64,000 bases of DNA from Myxococcales bacterium (lineage in GTDB: Bacteria; Myxococcota_A; Polyangia; Haliangiales; Haliangiaceae): the NCBI GenBank assembly GCA_016706545.1, contig JADJJK010000043.1, positions 7,614 through 71,613 of the forward strand, read 5' to 3'. The translations under genes were made by a program, and so were the position numbers. Position 1 is the first letter of the stretch. Every line of letters starts with the position of its first letter. Below are positions 45,579 through 53,505 of the stretch, one piece after another. Under the pieces are notes generated by a model, which saw nothing but the letters and a program-made list of their open reading frames with translations, searched no databases and was not told where the DNA came from.

Positions 45579-46811
45579 ATGGCCGCGAAGCAACAGGTGC
45601 AGGGGTCTGCAGAAGGACGACATGTACGTGCTCTGTGGCTAGGAGAAGACATCGGACTCGCCCAGGAGCTTGGGCCGTTTTTCCGCGAACGGGGCCTGGC
45701 CGTTGACGTCGCGGTGGCTGACGCGACGATGGCGCCGGATGCCGCGGATCTCGCGCTTGCGTACTTCCCTGATCCGTCGGCGGCGGGCGGCGTGCTGTGC
45801 GCGGCGACCTCGCTGCGCACCCTGGTCTGGCCACCGCTCGTGGCCATCGTCGCCCGCAACCCTGGCAAGGGTGACCTCGAGCGTATGCGGCGGCAGGGCG
45901 TGGTGCATGTGTGTCGGGAGATCGACGCCACCTTTGGCAACGTGGTGAAGCGCCTGGTGGATCCAGCGAGCTGCGGGCGCTGGCGGCTGGCGCCGGGGCT
46001 GCTCGCCGAGGCGCTCAAGAGCGCGGAGCAGGCGGGCGCCTCCGGCATGCTCTGCGTGTGCTGTCCTCATGGCTCGGGCGCCAGCTCGTACCCGTGGGAG
46101 AACTCCAGCTTGTTCTATTGCGGCGAGTCAGAGGGCGGCAAGTGCTCGGGGTGGGCCGGCCGGATCTATCTGGTCGGCGGCTCCATCACCCTCGCCGAGA
46201 CGCCGATGGCGCGCGGCTCGCATGCGCTGCACCAGATGCTGGCCCTGGGCGAGGGCGCGGTGATGCGCTTTCCCTTCTATCTGTCGCCGGAGAGCACCGA
46301 GCCGCTGGGGCCTGCTTCGGCGGCGGTGGCGCACGCCGCACACGCGCCAGCGCGCGGCGCCGAGACCACCCAGACCGCGCGGGTGGCAGATCTGGCGCGC
46401 GCGGAGCCGGCGGCGGCGCGGGCGCCGTTGACGCCGGTCGCGACCCGTCCGGAGCCTGTGCGCGCGGCGCTTGGCAAGGAGTCCACGATGTCTGAGCTCG
46501 ACGCAGTTCTGGCGGCCTCGCCCGCCTTTGCAGGGGCCGCTCGTATTGGTGCAGACGGTACCCCGCTGGCGGTGGCCGGCGATCTCGATGTCCAGATGGT
46601 CGCGGCGATCGTGCATCTCGCCTCGGAGCACGTGCAGGGGGTGTCCGCCGCGTTGCCGCTGGGCAGCACGCTGGGGTTCTCCGTCGGCGGACGGCAGAGC
46701 GCGTGCTTCGTGCGGCACCTGGCCAAGAGCCGCAGCACGCTGGTCGTGCGCAGCGGCGCCACCCAGACTCCGAGCCGCACGCTGGCGGAGCTGGCGCGCT
46801 TTGGTTCGTGA
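45579..46811 (+). CDS. Pseudo-receiver / PATAN / roadblock three-domain signalling protein
   Basis: 410 residues from ATG 45579; upstream TTG (45540) and GTG (45567) starts would overlap the divergent promoter. Residues about 15-110 look like a receiver fold without phospho-acceptor Asp. Residues about 130-245 fit DUF4388/PATAN (LLAEALKSAEQAGASGMLCV, GRIYLVGGSITLAETPMARG, HALHQMLALGEGAVMRFPFY) with an unusual Cys cluster (LCVCCPHG, FYCGES, GKCSG). The last 100 residues fit a roadblock domain. No DNA-binding motif. It diverges from amt and converges on the chemosensory operon. Confidence 0.55.
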   Translation: MAAKQQVQGSAEGRHVRALWLGEDIGLAQELGPFFRERGLAVDVAVADATMAPDAADLALAYFPDPSAAGGVLCAATSLRTLVWPPLVAIVARNPGKGDLERMRRQGVVHVCREIDATFGNVVKRLVDPASCGRWRLAPGLLAEALKSAEQAGASGMLCVCCPHGSGASSYPWENSSLFYCGESEGGKCSGWAGRIYLVGGSITLAETPMARGSHALHQMLALGEGAVMRFPFYLSPESTEPLGPASAAVAHAAHAPARGAETTQTARVADLARAEPAAARAPLTPVATRPEPVRAALGKESTMSELDAVLAASPAFAGAARIGADGTPLAVAGDLDVQMVAAIVHLASEHVQGVSAALPLGSTLGFSVGGRQSACFVRHLAKSRSTLVVRSGATQTPSRTLAELARFGS

Positions 46812-46855
46812 GCGTCAGGGACGGGCTTGCATGGGTCTGTCGGCTTCATGGCGCC

Positions 46856-47869
46856 TCATGGCGACCGGCGACCGGCGGCGGGGCTCGCGCGCGCGGCCTG
46901 CTCGGCAGCGGCGATGAGCGTGTCGTAGTCACGCGGCCGACGCGCTGGATCTAGCTGCAGCATCCACATGATGAGGTTGCCGACCTCGACGTTGACCTTG
47001 GGGTTTAGCCGGTGTGGCGGGGTGATGGGCTGGCTGCGCAAGAGCGCGAGCGCCTGCGCCGCGGTGCTGGCGGTGACCGGCAAGACGCCGGTGACCGCTC
47101 GATAGGCGGTGACGCCCAGCGAGAAGATGTCGCTGCGGTGATCCACCGCCTGCGGATTCTCCATGTGCTCCGGAGACATGTAGCCCAAGGTCCCGACCAC
47201 CGCGCCGTGGTCTACCCGGATCTCGTGCGAGCGAGCGAGCCCGAAGTCCACCAGCTTGGTCACGCCCTCGCGGGTGAGCAGGATGTTGGATGGCTTGATG
47301 TCTCGATGGACGAGCTGCTGGCTGAGACCGGCGCGCAGCGCCGCCGCGACGTGGCCGACGATGCGCATCACCATCTTGGCTGGGAGCAGCCCCTTTTGCC
47401 TCAGCATCGCCGAGAGATCGGGTCCCGAGATGTACTCCATCACGATATAGGAGTGCGCGCCGCCCATGGTGACGTCGACCACCCGCACCACGTTGGGGTG
47501 ATGGATCTTGGCGGCCATGCGCGCCTCCTCGCCCAGGAGCGACGCCAGCTCGGGCCGGTTGCGCAAGACCGAAGGGCGCAGGAGCTTGAGCGCGAAGGTG
47601 GTGTCCAGGAGCAGGTGGCGCGCGCGGTACACCACCGCGAAGCCGCCGATGCCGATGGGGCGCTCGAGGAGATACTTGTCGAGCTGCTGGCCAGGACCTG
47701 GGAGCTGGGGCTCGAGGTCATGCAGCGCGGTGTCCAGATCTCGCGTGCTGCGCCCCCGCTGCCTGGTGGCTGGCGCGGCGGCGCAGAACAGCTCCGCCGC
47801 CAGCTCCAGCTCGAAGTCGAAGTGGAACGCGGGCGTCAGGTCGATCATGTGGTCGCTCGTCGCGGTCAT
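46856..47869 (-). CDS. Soluble Ser/Thr protein kinase at the end of the chemosensory operon
   Basis: 337 residues; ATG 47869 overlaps the upstream stop (ATGA). A full kinase set: GIGGFAVVYRA, Lys95 (ALKLL), HRDIKPSN with Asp190, Asp208 in DFGLA, and MSPEHM. An N-terminal extension of about 60 residues is acidic and aromatic. No membrane helix, so it acts in the cytoplasm. Last of ten co-directional genes with overlaps or gaps under 45 bp, which makes it a likely output or modulator of the Chp-like pathway. Confidence 0.92.
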   Translation of the reverse strand: MTATSDHMIDLTPAFHFDFELELAAELFCAAAPATRQRGRSTRDLDTALHDLEPQLPGPGQQLDKYLLERPIGIGGFAVVYRARHLLLDTTFALKLLRPSVLRNRPELASLLGEEARMAAKIHHPNVVRVVDVTMGGAHSYIVMEYISGPDLSAMLRQKGLLPAKMVMRIVGHVAAALRAGLSQQLVHRDIKPSNILLTREGVTKLVDFGLARSHEIRVDHGAVVGTLGYMSPEHMENPQAVDHRSDIFSLGVTAYRAVTGVLPVTASTAAQALALLRSQPITPPHRLNPKVNVEVGNLIMWMLQLDPARRPRDYDTLIAAAEQAARASPAAGRRSP

Positions 47870-49218
47870 GCTTGACCTCGCAGCTTGAGCGCCGCCACCA
47901 GGAGCGCGCGGGTGCCGCCTCGCAGCTCGGACAGGCGCTGCCCGGTGATCTGGAGCTGGGAGAACGGCGCGGGGGCAAACAGCCGCTCTCCCTCCTGTTG
48001 ATGCGCGACGATCAGCGCCGGCGTGCGGTGGCTAAGGACATAGGCGCGCACCGCTGGGTCCACCATCGTGGCGCTGGTCTGTGGCGCCGCGACGATCACC
48101 ACGTCGCTTTGCAGGTGAAACCAGGACGGGGAGGGCTCGTCGAGTGACACCACCCGGACCACCAGTCGGTCGCGGTCGCGACCGTGGAACGTCCAGCGCA
48201 GGCAGGCGGTTGGCTGTCGTAGCCCGCCCAGGATGTGGGGGCCAAGCGGCGCCGAGATCTCCCAGAGCGCAGACACCACCTCGGTGTCTTCGCCAAACAG
48301 CGTGATGGTGAGCGCGTCGTCGTTCGCGACCTCCTGGGTGCGGGACCCAAGCTCCAGCTCTCCCAGCCGATGCGGATCTTGCAAGAGCGGCAAGATCCGC
48401 GCGGCGCGCCGCACGAGATCTGGCGCCGGCCCGGTGATCCGCGCCGTGCTGACCCCCAGCTCCTCGAGCGACCGCTGGCGCGCTGACGGGCTGCGGCGAC
48501 GGTTGGCCTCGTCCACCGTGGCCTCGAGCAGGAGCTGTGTCGTCGAGCCCTCGAGCGTCGGCCGCGTGGTGGGGGCGCCGGCGCGCAGGCGGAACCACCC
48601 GCGCGCGAGCCGCAGGATGCTGGTCAGCGCCTCGATGCCGGTGGTCTTGCCAAGCTCCGCGTGGCGGAGCCGCCCGGCCACCAGCTCCAGGCGTCCTGCT
48701 TCGCGGTTGGTCGCCACCTCCAGGTGACCTGTGGCCTTGGCGAGGTCGGCCACGGTGAGCACGTCGGTCAGTCGCACGTGCTCCAGATCCCCGGACAGAT
48801 ACACCGCGCCGGCAGGGGACAACGCCCCGACGCGCGTGCGCAGGGCCCGCTCCACCCGGAGCCGCAGCTCCTCTGCCTCCACGGGCTTGGTCAGGCACTC
48901 GGTGGCGCCCGCGCGCAGCAGATCCACGCGCGCCGAGGCGCGGAGGTCCAGCGTCATCACCAGCACCGGGAGCGCGGCGGGCGCGTAGATCCGCTGGCAG
49001 GAGGTGATGAACGTGGGCGCGGGGATGTCGGGCAGCGTGGCCTCGCAGATCACCAGGTCGATCTGTCGCTGCTGCAACAGCTCGAGCGCCGAGGTGGCGT
49101 CGGTGACGCACTCCACGGCGTACTTCATCTTCTCCAGGATCCGCGCGGTGAGCACCGACGACACGCGGTCCGGATCGACCACCAGCACCAGATCCTCGAC
49201 GTGGGGGCGCGACGGCAC
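47866..49218 (-). CDS. Pseudo-receiver / PATAN (DUF4388) protein with GTPase-like C-terminus
   Basis: About 450 residues from GTG 49218 (GGAGG about 11 bp upstream); TTG 49242, overlapping the CheW stop, is an alternative. The receiver (residues 8-125) keeps Asp15 and Lys111 (LTKPV), but the phospho-acceptor is Glu59 (LVICEATLPDI). A PATAN domain follows (about 130-215: LSGDLEHVRLTDVLTVADLA, TGHLEVATNREAGRLELVAG). The C-terminal 160 residues (LTITLFGEDTEVVSALWEIS, CLRWTFHGRDRDRLVVRVVS, DVVIVAAPQTS, TPALIVAHQQEG) resemble a Ras-like fold without its P-loop Lys/Ser; this last part is speculative. Confidence 0.6.
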   Translation of the reverse strand: MPSRPHVEDLVLVVDPDRVSSVLTARILEKMKYAVECVTDATSALELLQQRQIDLVICEATLPDIPAPTFITSCQRIYAPAALPVLVMTLDLRASARVDLLRAGATECLTKPVEAEELRLRVERALRTRVGALSPAGAVYLSGDLEHVRLTDVLTVADLAKATGHLEVATNREAGRLELVAGRLRHAELGKTTGIEALTSILRLARGWFRLRAGAPTTRPTLEGSTTQLLLEATVDEANRRRSPSARQRSLEELGVSTARITGPAPDLVRRAARILPLLQDPHRLGELELGSRTQEVANDDALTITLFGEDTEVVSALWEISAPLGPHILGGLRQPTACLRWTFHGRDRDRLVVRVVSLDEPSPSWFHLQSDVVIVAAPQTSATMVDPAVRAYVLSHRTPALIVAHQQEGERLFAPAPFSQLQITGQRLSELRGGTRALLVAALKLRGQA

Positions 49219-49235
49219 GATCTTTCGCGCCTCCG

Positions 49236-49751
49236 CTACCAAGTGACCTTGCCTTCGCTGCTGGCCTTGGCGGCGGCGCGCTGCTCGTCTGGCGACAGCA
49301 GCGCGGACGCGGCCAGCAGCACCCCGGTCGGCGCCAGCTCGCTCTCCTCGGTGAGCGAGGCGGTCGCGAACGCACCACGCACGGCGCCCGCGCGGCTCGT
49401 GAACAAGGTCGCGGCCAGCGGCAGATCGACGCGCACCGGCCGCACGGTCAGGCTGCGATCGCACGACACCGCGAACAGTCGTCCACCTTGCGCCCCGGTG
49501 GTGAGCACGATCCAGGCGCGCGCGGACGTCGGTCGGCGCAGCCCCAGGAGCGCGCCGAGATCCCAGGCCGGCAGCCGCTCGTCGTCGATGTTCGCGGCCT
49601 GGAGCAGCGCGGTCGGGTCCACCAGGCGGGCCGTCACCGTCTCCGCCAGGTGGACGCGCACCACGTCTTCGATGCCAAACGCCACGACCAGATCGCCGCA
49701 GGTGGCGTACAGCGCCAGGCCCGCCGTCCGCTTTGCGAGGTCCGCTCTCAT
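49236..49751 (-). CDS. CheW-like adaptor
   Basis: 171 residues, ATG 49751, 2 bp after the ChpA-like stop. The CheW fold is recognisable from LALYATCGDLVVAFGIEDVVRVH, ARLVDPTALLQ and GGRLFAVSCDRSLTVRPV. CheW proteins couple MCP receptors to the CheA kinase. This is one of three CheW-like genes in the operon; its position after the kinase suggests a dedicated role, as for ChpC-type adaptors. Confidence 0.75.
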   Translation of the reverse strand: MRADLAKRTAGLALYATCGDLVVAFGIEDVVRVHLAETVTARLVDPTALLQAANIDDERLPAWDLGALLGLRRPTSARAWIVLTTGAQGGRLFAVSCDRSLTVRPVRVDLPLAATLFTSRAGAVRGAFATASLTEESELAPTGVLLAASALLSPDEQRAAAKASSEGKVTW

Positions 49752-49753
49752 GT

Positions 49754-52700
49754 CTACGGGGAGCCTCCACCCGGGCGGTACGAGGACAGGAGCTTGTGCA
49801 TCGCCGCGCTCAGCGTCTCCGCCGAGAACGGCTTGGTCAGGTACTCGTTGGCGCCGGCCTCCATGGCCTTCTGCACGTGCTTGTCGCCGGAGCGGCTCGA
49901 GACCACGACGATCGGGATCGTCCGGTACGCGGCGATGTAGCGCATCTCCTGGATCAGCTCGTAGCCGTGCATCCTGGGCATCTCGAGATCGGTGAAGACG
50001 ATGGACACCTGCTCATCGCGCAGGCGCTCGAGCGCGTCACGTCCATCGCTGGCGGTGATCACCTTCACGCCGAGCTTGCGCAGCGTGTTCTCTGCGACCT
50101 TGCGCACCGACAGCGAGTCATCGACGAACAGCACCAGGAGCTGTTCCGGCGCGGCGGCGGCCTGCGGAAGGGCGCCGGTCGCGGCGACCGCTGGTCGTTG
50201 TGGCGCGGGCAAGATCGCGGCGCCCGCCCCGGGGGCCGTCGCCGCGCGCGAGGGCGCGGCGTGGATCCCGGTGTGGACCTCGGCCACGCCCTGCATGTCG
50301 AGGATCAGCGCGAGCTCGCCGTCGCCGCGCTGTGAGGCGCCCGCAAACAGCGGGTGGCCATCGAGCACCGCGCCGAGCTTCTTGACCACCACCTCGTCCT
50401 GGGCCACCACCGCGTCGGCCTCGATCGCCAGGCGGCGCCCGCCGACCGAGCAGATCAGAAACACGTCGCCAGCCTCTTCTGCCTGGATCACCCGGAACAC
50501 GCTCAGCAGATCGTCGCCGTACCGGATGCGGCGCTGCGCTCCACCCTGCACCTCTTGCAGGTCTTCGCGACGCAAGATGCGCTCCACGAACAAGAGCGGG
50601 ACGCCAAAGAGCTGCTGGCCCTGGCGGATCACCACCGCGCGGGTGATGGCCAGGGTCACCGGCAGGCGCAAGACGAAGGTCGTGCCGCGCCCGGCCTCGG
50701 TCTGCACGCGCACCGAGCCGCCCAGCCGCAGCACGGTGCGGCGCACCACGTCTCCGCCCATCCCGCGCCCGGCCAGGTCGTTGGTGGTGGCCGCGGTGGA
50801 CAGCCCGGCGGAGAACACCAGCTCGAGGACCTGCGGCGCATCCATGGGGACGTCCGACGCGATGGCGCCGCGCGCCACGCCCTCCCGGTGCAGGGCGGCC
50901 ACGTCGAGGCCCGCGCCGTCATCGCGTACGCCGATGATGATCTCCCCGGCCTCCTGCCGCGCGCTCAGCGTGATGATGCCGCGCTCGGGCTTGCCCATGG
51001 CGCGGCGCCGGGACGCTTGCTCCACGCCGTGCGCCACCGAGTTGCGCACCAGGTGCAGCATGGGCGCGTACAGGGCGTCGGCGATGGCCTTGTCGACGAC
51101 GACGTCGGCGCCCTCGAAGACCACCTCCACGAGCTTGCGCTCGCGCTCGGCGGCGTCGCGGGCGGGCAGCGCCAGCCGCGAGAACAGCGCCTCGAGCGGC
51201 ACCATGCGCGCGCGGTTGATCTGGCCCTGCAGCGTGGAGACGATGGCGCCGAGCTCGTCGATGCTGTGGGTGAGCTGGCCCAGCCCGGTCGAGATCTCGG
51301 AGGAGGTGTCGCTGACGTCGCTCGAGGCCTCCGCCAGGCGGCGGGCCAGCACGTGGACCTCCTCGTAGACATCGAACTCCAGCGCGCCAAACTCCGCGGC
51401 CGTGCCGCCCGCGCGTCGCGAGCGTCGCGCCACGCCGCCGAGGTTCGCGTACTCCGCCTGCTCGGTGAACGCCTCGACGATCTCGACGAGCCGCTGGCGG
51501 CGGGTCTCCTGCGCGTCCTGTAGCTCGGCCAGCGAGGACAGCCCGGTGTTGACGCGGGACCGGGCGACGATCAGCTCGCCGACCATGTCCATCAGGGAGT
51601 CGAGGCGCTCGGCCGCGACCCGGATGAAGCGGCGCTCCCCGCCGACCGGCTTGCCGGTGCCAGTGCTCGCTGGAGTGGCCCGGTCCTGGGAGCCGGAGTC
51701 GCCGCTGTGGTCCCGCGAGGAGCCAGCGCTCGCCGGTCCGCCGCTCCGCTCCGACCACGCCGAGTCGTGGGTCGACAGCCACGAGTGACCGCTGGGCGTC
51801 TCCACGCTGTGCGCTTCCAGGTTGGCCATGCGCGCCAGGTCCTGCTCGAGCACCTCCGCGGCGCACTCGACCTCGCCGCGCGGCGCCATCCGCAGGTTGC
51901 GGCGCAGCCGCTCGAGCACGTCAAAGAGGCGCGTCAGCACGAAGCTGCGGCGCTTGGCGCTGGGCGCGGCGCGCAGCGACTCGAGCATGGTCTCGACGAC
52001 GTGCAGCTCGCGCCCGACCGGCGGCAAGCCGACGGTGTTGGCGGCGCCCTTGAGCGTGTGAATGGTGCCAAGGAGCGAGGTGACGGTGGACGACAGGTTC
52101 GAGGTGGTCTCGAGCTCGCGCGCGGCGCGCTCGATGGCCTCCAGCAGCTCCCCGGACTCTTCGAGGAACGACTCCCACAGCTCGCCGGTCACCCGCTGCG
52201 GCACCGGCTCGCGGGTCACCCGCGCCCGCTCGTGAGGAGCCGCGGCGGCGCCGTGCGGCGAGGACACCATGGCCAGCAGGCGGTCAAGCCCGCTGGCGTC
52301 AAGGCCGTTCGCTGGCGTCAGCGCGCCGCTCTGGCGTGCCAGGCGCTCCAGCTCGGCCGCGAAGGCACCGACGTCCGGGAGATCCACCACCAGGGCGGAG
52401 CCCTTGATGCGGTGAAAGATCCGCCCGAGGTCTTCGCGCACGGCCACCGGATCTCGGGGCAGCTCGTCCATCCGTGCGCGAGCCTGACGAATCAGCTCGA
52501 GCGCCTCGGCGCGGAACAGGTCCTGCGGATCGATGCCCTCGCCGGCGTCGGCGTCGGCGTCGGCGTCGCCTGCGCCGTCGGCGGAGCCTGCGGCCGTGCC
52601 GGCGCGTCTGCCTCGCGCCTTGGCCGTCGAGCCCTCGTCGACCATCGGCGCGCCGCCGCCGTCGTCCCATCCAGCGTCCACCACCGCCGGCTTCGCGAGA

Positions 52701-53497
52701 AACCCCGGGTCGCAGGCGGAGAGCTCGAGCCGAAGTCGCCGGGTGGCCGCCGCGTCGGGCACGTCGCCGCGGTCGAGGAAGTCCTCCACCACCTCGTAGA
52801 TGCTGCGCAGCTCGATGGCCAGCGTGCTCTCGCCGACCGAGGCGGCCGAGCCCTTCATCATGTGCAGCACCGAGGCCAGGCGAGACAGCGCGGCGCCGCG
52901 GTCGGGGCCACGCTCGAGCTCGTCGAGGTGCGCGCGCGCGTCCGTCATCGCGCCGCGCAGCTCGTCGCGGAACACCGCCAGGAGCTCGTCGCGTTCGCGG
53001 TCGGCGCTGCTGGTGGGCGCGCTCTCGGTGGGACGCGACGGCCCCACCACGGTCAGCGGCGGCGGGCTCACCACCCGCTGGATCTGGTCCACCGCGTCCG
53101 CGGCGCGGACGTCGGCCGAGCTGCGGTCGCCGGCGAGCTCGGAGGCGATGATGCCGCGCAGCGCGGTGATCGCCAGCTCGCAGGCCTGCCGCACCCGGTC
53201 CATGCGATCGCCCTCCGCCAGCACGGAGCGCACGGATGCGTCGAGCCCCTGCATCATGGCCTCGAGCCGAGCGGCCACCGACTGGGACGACGCCACCGAC
53301 AGCAACGCCGAGGTGCCGGCGATGGCGTGGAAGCTCACGGTGAGGGCGTTCTGCGCGCGCTCGATGCCCTGCGCGTGCTGGCGGACCACGGTGAGCTCGT
53401 CGCGAAGCTCTGTCGAACGCAGCTCCAGATCGCTCATGAAGCGATTCATGTCGCTGGTGAACAGCTCGCGGACTTCTTCGATCTGATAGCCGCTCAT
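49754..53497 (-). CDS. ChpA/PilL-like hybrid CheA kinase with four Hpt domains and a receiver
   Basis: 1247 residues, ATG 53497. Hpt-like segments are centred on His57 (FHAIAGTSALL, with Ala for the usual Lys), His212 (LHMMKGSAAS), His362 (FHRIKGSALV) and His480 (IHTLKGAANT). After a variable linker come the dimerisation helices (about 630-770), HATPase (N-box LHLVRNSVAHGVE near 815; RDDGAGLD; GRGMGGDVV), a CheW domain (about 935-1070) and a receiver (about 1115-1240, Asp in VFTDLEMP, Lys in YLTKPF). This matches the ChpA class that controls type IV pili via multiple phosphotransfer sites. An Asp/Ala repeat (DADADADA) lies near residue 313. Confidence 0.93.
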   Translation of the reverse strand: MSGYQIEEVRELFTSDMNRFMSDLELRSTELRDELTVVRQHAQGIERAQNALTVSFHAIAGTSALLSVASSQSVAARLEAMMQGLDASVRSVLAEGDRMDRVRQACELAITALRGIIASELAGDRSSADVRAADAVDQIQRVVSPPPLTVVGPSRPTESAPTSSADRERDELLAVFRDELRGAMTDARAHLDELERGPDRGAALSRLASVLHMMKGSAASVGESTLAIELRSIYEVVEDFLDRGDVPDAAATRRLRLELSACDPGFLAKPAVVDAGWDDGGGAPMVDEGSTAKARGRRAGTAAGSADGAGDADADADAGEGIDPQDLFRAEALELIRQARARMDELPRDPVAVREDLGRIFHRIKGSALVVDLPDVGAFAAELERLARQSGALTPANGLDASGLDRLLAMVSSPHGAAAAPHERARVTREPVPQRVTGELWESFLEESGELLEAIERAARELETTSNLSSTVTSLLGTIHTLKGAANTVGLPPVGRELHVVETMLESLRAAPSAKRRSFVLTRLFDVLERLRRNLRMAPRGEVECAAEVLEQDLARMANLEAHSVETPSGHSWLSTHDSAWSERSGGPASAGSSRDHSGDSGSQDRATPASTGTGKPVGGERRFIRVAAERLDSLMDMVGELIVARSRVNTGLSSLAELQDAQETRRQRLVEIVEAFTEQAEYANLGGVARRSRRAGGTAAEFGALEFDVYEEVHVLARRLAEASSDVSDTSSEISTGLGQLTHSIDELGAIVSTLQGQINRARMVPLEALFSRLALPARDAAERERKLVEVVFEGADVVVDKAIADALYAPMLHLVRNSVAHGVEQASRRRAMGKPERGIITLSARQEAGEIIIGVRDDGAGLDVAALHREGVARGAIASDVPMDAPQVLELVFSAGLSTAATTNDLAGRGMGGDVVRRTVLRLGGSVRVQTEAGRGTTFVLRLPVTLAITRAVVIRQGQQLFGVPLLFVERILRREDLQEVQGGAQRRIRYGDDLLSVFRVIQAEEAGDVFLICSVGGRRLAIEADAVVAQDEVVVKKLGAVLDGHPLFAGASQRGDGELALILDMQGVAEVHTGIHAAPSRAATAPGAGAAILPAPQRPAVAATGALPQAAAAPEQLLVLFVDDSLSVRKVAENTLRKLGVKVITASDGRDALERLRDEQVSIVFTDLEMPRMHGYELIQEMRYIAAYRTIPIVVVSSRSGDKHVQKAMEAGANEYLTKPFSAETLSAAMHKLLSSYRPGGGSP

Positions 53498-53505
53498 GGC
53501 GTCCT

